Origin: Hymenobacter pini
GTDB lineage: Bacteria > Bacteroidota > Bacteroidia > Cytophagales > Hymenobacteraceae
Reading direction: 5' to 3'
Length of the DNA: 64,000 bases
Assembly (NCBI RefSeq): GCF_020421205.1
Contig: NZ_JAIZZH010000002.1
Span: 62,001 to 126,000 of the forward strand
Shown here: positions 57,465 to 64,000 of the stretch, in pieces
How positions within the stretch are numbered: the first letter of the stretch is position 1
How the letters are laid out: each line of letters opens with the position of its first letter
Made by a program: the position numbers and the translations under genes
Notes under the pieces: generated by a model
Seen by the model: the letters and a program-made list of their open reading frames with translations, nothing else
What the model was told of the DNA's origin: nothing
Databases searched by the model: none

Positions 57465-58877
57465 TTATTTGCCTTCTTCCTCGGCGGGGTCTTCTTTCAT
57501 GGCGGCCTTATCAAGGCTCTTGGCGTCCTTCACTACCACCGTGGTGCCATCCTTCAGGGTTTTGGATACGGCCCGGAACGGCCCGCTCACTACCTGGTCG
57601 CCGGACTGCACCCCGCTCAGCACCTCAATGTTCTGGAAGTCGCTGATACCGGTTTTCACGGGTGTCATCATGGCCTTACCGTTGCGAATCAGGAATACCA
57701 CTTCCTGCGCAGCGGGCTTGATGCCGGTAGCCTCCGGCTTTTCAGCGGGAGCCGAGGAGCCACGGCTTACCTTAATGCCCGAGCCACCTTTTTTGTCCTC
57801 CGTCTTGGTGCTGTCGGAGCGGGTGGTTACGGCGGCCAGCGGTACGCTCAGCACGTTGGCTTTGCGGTTGGTGATAATGTCCACGGAGGCCGTCATGCCG
57901 GGGCGGAACGGGACGATGGTGCGGCCCTGCACCGTGCGCGTGAGCGTGCGGTACGACTCGGGCAGCAGGCGGATGCGCACTTCAAACTCGGTTACGGCTT
58001 CGGCCGTGAGGGCATCCTTGGCCGTGTTGGCAATGGCCGTTACAATGCCCCGGAACTTCTGGTCCTTGCTGGCGTAGCTGTCCACTTCCACGTCGGCCGA
58101 GTCGCCAAGGTCCACGTTGATGATGTCGTTTTCGTTCACGCTTACCCGCACCTCCATGTTGTTGAGGTTGGCAATGCGCATGATTTCGGTGCCGGCCATC
58201 TGCGAAGTACCCACTACCCGCTCGCCCTTCTTCACGTTGAGCTTGCTCACGGTGCCACTTACCGGCGCGTAAATGGTGGTTTTGTTGAGGTTTTTGCGGG
58301 CTTCCTCCAAGCCGGCCTGGGCACTCCGCACGCTGCTCTGGGCCGCCCGGATGTTCTGGCGGGCCGAGTTGATTTCCTCCTGTGAGGCATCGTAGGCGGC
58401 CTTGCTGGCCTCGTAATCGGCCTGCGAAATCACCTTTTGCTTGTAGAGGGAAGCGTTGCGGCGGTAGGTCAGCTCGGTTTGGCGGGCGTTGGCAATCAGC
58501 TGCTGCAGGCGGGCTTGGCTCTGGCCTACGTTGGCCTGCTGGGTGCCCACCACGGCGCTTTGCTGGCTTACCATCGCTTGGTAATTATCGGGGCGGATGC
58601 GCAGCAGCAGCTGGCCTTTCTTCACAGAATCACCTTCCTGCACGTACAGCTCGGTGATTTCGCCGGATACGTCGGGCGAGATTTTCACTTCGGTTTCGGG
58701 CTGCACTTTACCCGAGGCGCTGACCTTCTCCACAATGGTAGCCGGGGCCGCTTTGGCCGCCAGCACTTCGGTGCCGGCCGGCTTCCCGATCAAACCCATC
58801 TTTTTCGCCACCACAAAGCCCCCAATCAGCAGCACCAGCACGCCGAGCAGGATAAACAGGGTACGGTTATTCTTCAT
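57465..58877 (-). CDS. Efflux membrane-fusion protein (MacA/HlyD-like)
   Basis: The 470-residue protein has an N-terminal membrane anchor (MKNNRTLFILLGVLVLLIGG), a biotinyl-lipoyl-like domain interrupted by a long alpha-hairpin (about 95-210), KTTIYAPVSGTVSKLNVKKG closing the lipoyl domain, and a beta-barrel/MPD region. It bridges an inner-membrane pump to an outer-membrane channel; the TolC-like gene is 100 bp upstream in the same direction. No inner-membrane transporter gene is present nearby. Confidence 0.9.
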   Translation of the reverse strand: MKNNRTLFILLGVLVLLIGGFVVAKKMGLIGKPAGTEVLAAKAAPATIVEKVSASGKVQPETEVKISPDVSGEITELYVQEGDSVKKGQLLLRIRPDNYQAMVSQQSAVVGTQQANVGQSQARLQQLIANARQTELTYRRNASLYKQKVISQADYEASKAAYDASQEEINSARQNIRAAQSSVRSAQAGLEEARKNLNKTTIYAPVSGTVSKLNVKKGERVVGTSQMAGTEIMRIANLNNMEVRVSVNENDIINVDLGDSADVEVDSYASKDQKFRGIVTAIANTAKDALTAEAVTEFEVRIRLLPESYRTLTRTVQGRTIVPFRPGMTASVDIITNRKANVLSVPLAAVTTRSDSTKTEDKKGGSGIKVSRGSSAPAEKPEATGIKPAAQEVVFLIRNGKAMMTPVKTGISDFQNIEVLSGVQSGDQVVSGPFRAVSKTLKDGTTVVVKDAKSLDKAAMKEDPAEEEGK

Positions 58878-58977
58878 GTTCTAGGAGAGAATTTAGAAAT
58901 CAGGTGCTTGGCAACTTGCGACCATTCTGCAGAACTTCTGCTTGAACAGCCGCCTGGCTCCAGCGCATCGGTTATGC

Positions 58978-60468
58978 TTACAACGCCACGGGGCGGCCCT
59001 GGTAGAAATCCAGCACTTTGCGGCGGAAGATGAATTCGTATTTAGCCTGAATCATCGTGGATTCGGCGGCTGTGAGGTTGTTCTTGGCAATGTTGAACTC
59101 GGTGCCATTGAGCAGGCCGTTGTTGAAGCGGATTTCGGCGTTGCGGTAGGCCGTGGTGAGGGCCTCCACCTGCCGCCGCGACGAGAGGTAGCGGCGCTGG
59201 GCGGCAATGGCATCGGCGTAGGCCTGCTGAATGTTCTGGCGCAGTGTGAGGCGGGTTTGCTCAGCCCGCAAGGCCTGCTGCTGAATGTTAATCTGGGCCC
59301 GCTGCACCGAGGTGCGTACCTGCAGACCATTCAGTATGGGAATTTGCAGCGAGAACTGAATGTTTTTACCCAGGTTGTCTTTCAGCTGCTGCGAGAAAGC
59401 CGTGGAGCTAAACTCGCGGCGGGGCTGTACGGTGAGCAAACCCAGCGTGGGGTCGGGTAGGCCAGTCTGGCGGTTGATAACGGGGATAAACGTGGAGTCG
59501 AGCCCGGTTTGAATAAACGAGGAGCGCGCCGACGAGTAACCGGTGAAAATACCGGCTCCCAACCCCAGGCGGGGGTAGTAGCCGCCCCGGGCCACGTCGA
59601 GGCTGCGCTGGGCGGAGCGCACGCGCAGGTCGGCGGCCTTGATTTCGGGCAGCAGGCTCTGGGCCGTTTGGTAGGTACCATCGGGGTCGGCTTCCAGCAG
59701 GGGCTCGTCGTCAGGGTCGGCCAGCTGGGGAACGTCAATGGTAAAGCCCGCGGGCGAAGGGAGGTTGAGCAGCTGCGTGAGCGAGAGGCGGGCCAGGTCG
59801 CGCTGGTTCTGGGCCGTAATCACGTTCAGCTCATCGGAGGCCTGCTGGGCCTGAATATCCAGTAGGTTGCTTTCCGGAATGGCGCCGGCCTTCAGCAGCT
59901 TCTGGGTACGCTCTACCTGGCTGCGGGTGCTGCTCACCCGAATTTCGTTGGCGCGCACCAGCTCCTCGGCCAGCACCAACTGCAGAAACGCCGAGGCCAC
60001 GTTCAGAGCCAGGTCGTTGCGGGATTTCTCAATATCCAGGACCGAGGCTTCGGCGTCCAGCAGGTTGCGCTTCACCGTGTTGCGCAACTGGAACCCCGAA
60101 AACAGCGTTACCTGCGAGTTAGCCGAGAAGTTGTTGGACCGGATGGTCTGGCTCTTGAACTCGTTGGTGAGTGGGTCAATGCTGGTACCAAAGTTCCAGG
60201 CTTGGGTGCCGCTCAGATTGGCCGAGGGCAGCAGCGCGGCGCGGCTTTGGCGCAGGGTAGCATTCTGCAGCTCGGCCGTGAGCTGCTGCTGCCGCACCGA
60301 GAGATTGTTCTGCAGGGCATAGTCGATGGCCCGCTGCAGCGTCCAGGGGCCGGTGGGCGCGGTGGCCGATACGGCTCCGGCCGGCGGTTGCGTGGGCAGC
60401 TGCTGCGCCTGCGCCGCGTGGGCGCCCGTGAGTCCGGCTGTCAGCAGAACCCAGTAAAAACGCTTCAT
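58978..60468 (-). CDS. TolC-family outer-membrane channel
   Basis: From ATG 60468 (MKRFYWVLLTAGLTGAHAAQ) the 496-residue product has a signal peptide and two repeated OEP segments with long helices (WTLQRAIDYALQNNLSVRQQ, and GLQVRTSVQRAQINIQQQAL in the second half). It forms the periplasm-to-outside conduit for the membrane-fusion protein downstream. The longer frame upstream is the region's antisense shadow. It is monocistronic with the MFP gene. Confidence 0.92.
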   Translation of the reverse strand: MKRFYWVLLTAGLTGAHAAQAQQLPTQPPAGAVSATAPTGPWTLQRAIDYALQNNLSVRQQQLTAELQNATLRQSRAALLPSANLSGTQAWNFGTSIDPLTNEFKSQTIRSNNFSANSQVTLFSGFQLRNTVKRNLLDAEASVLDIEKSRNDLALNVASAFLQLVLAEELVRANEIRVSSTRSQVERTQKLLKAGAIPESNLLDIQAQQASDELNVITAQNQRDLARLSLTQLLNLPSPAGFTIDVPQLADPDDEPLLEADPDGTYQTAQSLLPEIKAADLRVRSAQRSLDVARGGYYPRLGLGAGIFTGYSSARSSFIQTGLDSTFIPVINRQTGLPDPTLGLLTVQPRREFSSTAFSQQLKDNLGKNIQFSLQIPILNGLQVRTSVQRAQINIQQQALRAEQTRLTLRQNIQQAYADAIAAQRRYLSSRRQVEALTTAYRNAEIRFNNGLLNGTEFNIAKNNLTAAESTMIQAKYEFIFRRKVLDFYQGRPVAL

Positions 60469-60626
60469 AGAGAAAGGAAGTGAAGGCGTGAACAAGCTCA
60501 TCCGTGGGCCGCCGGGGCAATTACGCGGGTGGCCTAGGCCACCAAAGGTACACGCCACCGGTAGCCAGCCAAGCCGAAAATCAACCAACCGCGCAAATTC
60601 GGGCGTTAACCCAGCGGATTCCGCCT

Positions 60627-61307
60627 TTAGTCGATGGTGGGAATGTACGTGACGCGGTGCACCCACCGTAGCTGGCGCAGATAGTCCAAGGTGATGTCGC
60701 GCAGGCCCGAGTCGATTTCGATAAACTGGCGGGCCGCGTCATTTTTCCCTTTCCGGCTCACAAACATAGTGGCAATGTTGCAGTCATCGTGGGCAATTAC
60801 GCTGGCAATGAAGGCAATGGAGCCGGGCACGTCGTCGGCATCAATGATGAGCGTGTGGAGCGAGGCTGAGAAGTCCGACGGGAAGCCATCTACCTCCACA
60901 ATCCGGATAACGCCCCCGCCCCGGCTCTGCCCGATTACCTCTACGGCGTGGCCCGTACGCTCGTCGCGCAGCTGCAGCCGAATGGTGTTGGGGTGCATGG
61001 TGGACGCATTGCCCACGCCCTGAAACGTGTACTGCAAACCAGCCTCCTTAGCATGGTCGAAGGCCTCGCGGATGCGCACATCGTCGGTAGGCATGCCCAG
61101 CAGGCCGGCCACAATGGCGCGGTCGGAGCCGTGGCCCTCGTAGGTGCGGGCGAAGGAGTTGTAGAAGGTGATGGTAGCGTGGGTGGGCACGCTGCCCAGA
61201 ATACGGATGGCGGCCCGCGCAATGCGTACCACCCCGGCCGTGTGCGAGGAGCTGGGTCCTATCATCACCGGCCCTATCATGTCGAAAATGCTGGATTTTT
61301 CTGCCAT
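60627..61307 (-). CDS. sdaAB: L-serine dehydratase beta subunit
   Basis: From ATG 61307 (MAEKSSIFDMIGPVMIGPSS) the 226-residue subunit has the SHTAGVVRIARAA signature of iron-sulfur serine dehydratases and a C-terminal ACT domain (about 150-222; LIIDADDVPGSIAFIASVIA). It pairs with an alpha subunit, not seen in this window, to turn L-serine into pyruvate and ammonia. The ACT domain suggests allosteric control by serine. Confidence 0.9.
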   Translation of the reverse strand: MAEKSSIFDMIGPVMIGPSSSHTAGVVRIARAAIRILGSVPTHATITFYNSFARTYEGHGSDRAIVAGLLGMPTDDVRIREAFDHAKEAGLQYTFQGVGNASTMHPNTIRLQLRDERTGHAVEVIGQSRGGGVIRIVEVDGFPSDFSASLHTLIIDADDVPGSIAFIASVIAHDDCNIATMFVSRKGKNDAARQFIEIDSGLRDITLDYLRQLRWVHRVTYIPTID

Positions 61308-61469
61308 AAGCAGGGTAAAGGTAAGGAAAGTGGTGAGCTGCAAAACAGATGCCCGCCGCGCTCAAACCGTTGCCTGCAGCCGGGCTACAAACGAATCGGC
61401 CACACTTGCAGCCCTTTTCCCATCTTTGTGCCTTGTAGCACCCACTACTCTCCTTTCCGCCCCCGCCGC

Positions 61470-62447
61470 ATGACAACTTCCGAATTTCAACCCTCGCCGG
61501 CTGTGCTGGAGCAGCTGCAGCGCCTGCAGCAACGCTACGCCGCCGACGACCAGGACTTGGCCGCCTACCTGGAGGGCCTGTACCATACCCGTTACCTGGG
61601 CTACTGGGATTATATTCAGCTGGAAACCCTGCTGAGTCTGCAGCGCCCCCTCACCACTATCCCCGACGAGCGGATTTTCATCATCTACCACCAGATTACG
61701 GAGCTCTATTTCAAGCTCTGCCTCTGCGAGTACGAGCAGCTGGGCGACCTGGCCGCGCCCACCGTGGAGGCAGTGACGCGCCGGGTGGGCCGCATTAACC
61801 GCTACTTCGAAAACCTCATCGACTCGTTCGACGTGATGGTAGACGGCATGGATAAGCAGCAGTTTCTGGAGTTTCGGATGGCGCTGATGCCGGCCTCGGG
61901 GTTTCAGAGCGTGCAGTACCGCATGATTGAGCTGGCCAGCACCGCCCTGAGCAACCTGGTGCCCGAGGAGCAGCGCCGCCTGCTGGGCGAAGCCGCCGCG
62001 CACGATGAGCTGATGGGTTGCATCTACTGGAAATCGGGGGCTACGGTAGTTGAAACCGGGGCCAAGGCCCTTACTCTCACGGAATTCGAGAAGAAGTACG
62101 CCGACCGGCTGCTGGCCCACGCCCGTGAGTACGAACACCGCAACCTCTGGGCCGTGGTGCAGCGCCTGCCCCCCGGCCCAGAGGGCCGGGAGAACCCGCG
62201 CCTGCTCCGCCAGCTCAAGCAGCTGGATGTAAACGTAAACGTAAACTGGCCCTTAATGCACTACAAATCGGCGGTGCGCTACCTGGAGCGCCGGCCCGAT
62301 GCCATTGCGGCCACCGGCGGCACCAACTGGAAGCAATACCTGCCTCCCAAGTTTCAGCGCCGCATCTTCTACCCCCAGCTCTGGACCGAGCAGGAACTGG
62401 CCGACTGGGGCAAAGGCTGGGTAGAGAGCGTGCTGGGCGAAGGCTAA
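61470..62447 (+). CDS. Tryptophan 2,3-dioxygenase-like heme protein
   Basis: From ATG 61470 (MTTSEFQPSPAVLEQLQRLQ) the 325-residue product has IIYHQITELYFKLCLCEYEQ (distal His region), RFxMALMPASGFQSVQYR substrate-binding motif and ATGGTNWKQYLP near the C-terminus, the counterpart of the GTGGS motif. Such enzymes open the indole ring of tryptophan on heme. The length is a little over the usual bacterial enzyme. Head-to-head with the serine dehydratase gene. Confidence 0.85.
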   Translation: MTTSEFQPSPAVLEQLQRLQQRYAADDQDLAAYLEGLYHTRYLGYWDYIQLETLLSLQRPLTTIPDERIFIIYHQITELYFKLCLCEYEQLGDLAAPTVEAVTRRVGRINRYFENLIDSFDVMVDGMDKQQFLEFRMALMPASGFQSVQYRMIELASTALSNLVPEEQRRLLGEAAAHDELMGCIYWKSGATVVETGAKALTLTEFEKKYADRLLAHAREYEHRNLWAVVQRLPPGPEGRENPRLLRQLKQLDVNVNVNWPLMHYKSAVRYLERRPDAIAATGGTNWKQYLPPKFQRRIFYPQLWTEQELADWGKGWVESVLGEG

Positions 62448-62494
62448 TGTTAAGCTCAGGAAGCATATTCAAGACTAACTTACTATCTCACGCT

Positions 62495-63304
62495 ATGCGT
62501 ACTTTTTTACTGGCCAGCGGAGCCGGCTTACTCAGTGTAGTTGCCCACGCCCAGCAGCCCAACCCTATTCTAGTAACGGCCACCGACTATAAGGGCTCCG
62601 GCGTGATTGTGGAGGCCCAAAACACCAGTGTAGTTCCCTACACCGTGGTGCTTACCGTGGATGGCATCAATCTGCAATCCAGCGCCACGCTGCCGCTGCG
62701 CAAAGTGGTGCAGCCCTCGAAGAAAAAACAGGTACTCACCCGGCTCACCCCTACCGGCGGCCCTTACAAATACTCCTACAACTTCCGCTACTACCTGGGC
62801 AATACCATGAACACGGTACCCAACGCGGCCTACGTGTATGAGTTGCCCTTCGAGGCGGGCAAGGAGTACCTGCTGATGCAGGGCAACAACGGCACTTTTT
62901 CCCATTCCAACAAGATGGCCGTTGATTTCAGCATGCCGGAAGGAACCGTGGTGTGCGCCGCCCGCGCCGGAGTGGTGGCCGAAATCCGGCAGGACTCCAA
63001 CGGGGGCTGCCCCACCGAAACGTGCAAAGAGCAGGGCAACTACATCACTATTTTTCATGAAGACGGCACGCTGGCCTCCTACTACCATTTCCGGCAGAAC
63101 GGCAGTCTGGTGCAGGTAGGTCAGCAGGTAGCCGTGGGCACGCCCATCGGGTACAGCGGCAACACGGGCTGGTCGTCGGGCCCGCACCTGCACTTTGAAG
63201 TGGATACACCCACCGAAACCCAGCGGCTCAGCCTGCCGGTGAAGTTCCGGGTGCAGGAGCAGGTGCTGGAGCAACTGCAGGCGGGCTCCCGATACAAGCG
63301 GTAA
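62495..63304 (+). CDS. Secreted M23 peptidase
   Basis: ATG 62495 gives signal peptide MRTFLLASGAGLLSVVAHAQ. The C-terminal LytM/M23 domain has the metal-binding HSNKMAVDF, and GPHLHFEV, the HxH motif. The N-terminal 110 residues form a beta domain (DYKGSGVIVEAQNTSVVPYT). The 269-residue enzyme probably cleaves peptidoglycan peptides in the periplasm or wall. It lies 48 bp downstream of the dioxygenase gene on the same strand. Confidence 0.88.
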   Translation: MRTFLLASGAGLLSVVAHAQQPNPILVTATDYKGSGVIVEAQNTSVVPYTVVLTVDGINLQSSATLPLRKVVQPSKKKQVLTRLTPTGGPYKYSYNFRYYLGNTMNTVPNAAYVYELPFEAGKEYLLMQGNNGTFSHSNKMAVDFSMPEGTVVCAARAGVVAEIRQDSNGGCPTETCKEQGNYITIFHEDGTLASYYHFRQNGSLVQVGQQVAVGTPIGYSGNTGWSSGPHLHFEVDTPTETQRLSLPVKFRVQEQVLEQLQAGSRYKR

Positions 63305-63326
63305 GCATATTCGCTTTGGACTTCGC

Positions 63327-63875
63327 CTACTTCACCACAAACTGCACCTGGGTTTTCTCCCAGGCCAGCGTTACCTGGCCGGCTTTATGGGTGGTGATGG
63401 TGAAGCGTTCCAGCGGTGCGGCTACCGTAGTTGGCTTAGCTTTTACGCGCAGGATATCGTCGGCTTCCTGATACTCGTAGGCGCCCCACTGGTTGGGAGT
63501 TTTGTTGAAGATGATTGTCCATTCCTTTTGCGTGGGAATGGTAAACAGGGCATACTTGCCGGCGGGCAGCGGCTGGCCCTGCACCGTAACCGGCTGGTTT
63601 ACCTCAAACGTAGTGGCCTCATTGGCCCCGGTACGCCAGACCTGCCCATAGGGTACCAGCCCGCCAAATACGGTGCGGTCTTTAGCAGAAGGACGACTGT
63701 AGCTGATTTGCAGGCGAGTGCCCGAGGGCAACGTAGCAGCCACCTGCGCCGGTGGGCTGGGGCGGTCAATCTTGCGGGCCGGTTTATCTGGCTCGGAACA
63801 GGCTAACAAGGGCAACAGCACCATTGCCAGCGCACGAACGGGAGAAAGAACAGAAAAGGTAGAGGTAAACGGCAT
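63327..63875 (-). CDS. DUF2911 lipoprotein
   Basis: From ATG 63875 (MPFTSTFSVLSPVRALAMVL) a lipobox-like LLACS precedes a beta-rich domain with RLQISYSRPSAKDRTVFGGL, GQVWRTGANEATTFEVNQPV and AGKYALFTIPTQKEWTIIFN, the conserved blocks of DUF2911. The family is common and secreted in Bacteroidota, function unknown. It converges with the M23 peptidase gene. Confidence 0.85.
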   Translation of the reverse strand: MPFTSTFSVLSPVRALAMVLLPLLACSEPDKPARKIDRPSPPAQVAATLPSGTRLQISYSRPSAKDRTVFGGLVPYGQVWRTGANEATTFEVNQPVTVQGQPLPAGKYALFTIPTQKEWTIIFNKTPNQWGAYEYQEADDILRVKAKPTTVAAPLERFTITTHKAGQVTLAWEKTQVQFVVK

Positions 63876-64000
63876 ACTGAATGGTAAGGAGCACAACCCC
63901 GGCTCCCTGAGAGGCGCACAGAGCATCGAGTACTTTCCGCAATAATTATACCTTAAGTGGAAAGTTAGGTTACTTTTACCTGACATCTTTTCCTGGGCAA

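Noticed and set aside
1..64000. tRNA, rRNA, CRISPR arrays and riboswitches
   Set aside because: No cloverleaf, rRNA core, spaced direct-repeat array or recognised riboswitch core was seen by eye; a covariance-model scan would be needed to exclude them.

Overview
The window looks like a high-GC Bacteroidota chromosome, most like Hymenobacter or a close relative. This rests on a C-terminal T9SS sorting domain, the Lin1244/DUF4373-type replication protein, DUF2911, DUF6624 and DUF4259 proteins, and general composition. The genus is an inference. I found no rRNA, tRNA or CRISPR array.

Bases 1 to about 31.2 kb are most of a prophage that runs off the left edge. From the left, mostly on the minus strand, it holds tail and receptor-binding genes (1-7.1 kb), a gene with a probable -1 frameshift at a T9 run (7.3-8.1 kb), terminase large and small subunits (8.1-9.6 kb), a PD-(D/E)XK nuclease and unknown genes, an AEP primase-helicase fusion, a DUF4373 replication protein carrying iteron-like repeats (11.5-14.5 kb), and small DNA-binding proteins. 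A divergent S24-type repressor starts at 17.0 kb. The right arm is accessory cargo: an AT-rich DUF262 + HEPN + N6-adenine methyltransferase island (17.7-21.2 kb), a membrane protein, a duplicated winged-helix-like protein, an SH3 protein, an 888-residue eCIS-core (DUF4157) protein with an EEP-nuclease-like domain and basic nuclear-localisation-like tracts (23.8-26.4 kb), a T9SS-secreted PHP-domain protein, two fiber-like genes and a tyrosine integrase (29.8-31.2 kb).

From about 32 kb the window is ordinary chromosome. It begins with small secreted proteins, including a three-member family, followed by a light-sensing cluster of two BLUF photoreceptors around a PAS histidine kinase (35.3-38.3 kb). 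Next come a DRGH nuclease and a TPR histidine kinase bracketed by two paralogous small proteins (39.4-42.5 kb). A five-gene operon then encodes an ABC importer whose binding protein is membrane-anchored and fused to OmpA, with two coiled-coil partners (42.7-48.3 kb). An NtrC-type regulator and its kinase follow (49.3-52.7 kb), then a Tat-exported molybdopterin oxidoreductase with cytochrome b, two convergent half-size EamA transporters, gpsA, a TolC/membrane-fusion efflux pair, serine dehydratase beta, tryptophan 2,3-dioxygenase-like and M23 peptidase genes.

The most unusual signals are the prophage-borne eCIS-type nuclease effector; the DUF262/HEPN/methyltransferase island; matched promoter-like elements with 21-bp direct repeats before two phage operons; a duplicated 28-bp GTTTTCC element inside the replication gene; the T9 frameshift; and a shared near-perfect 28-nt palindromic element upstream of two cargo genes.
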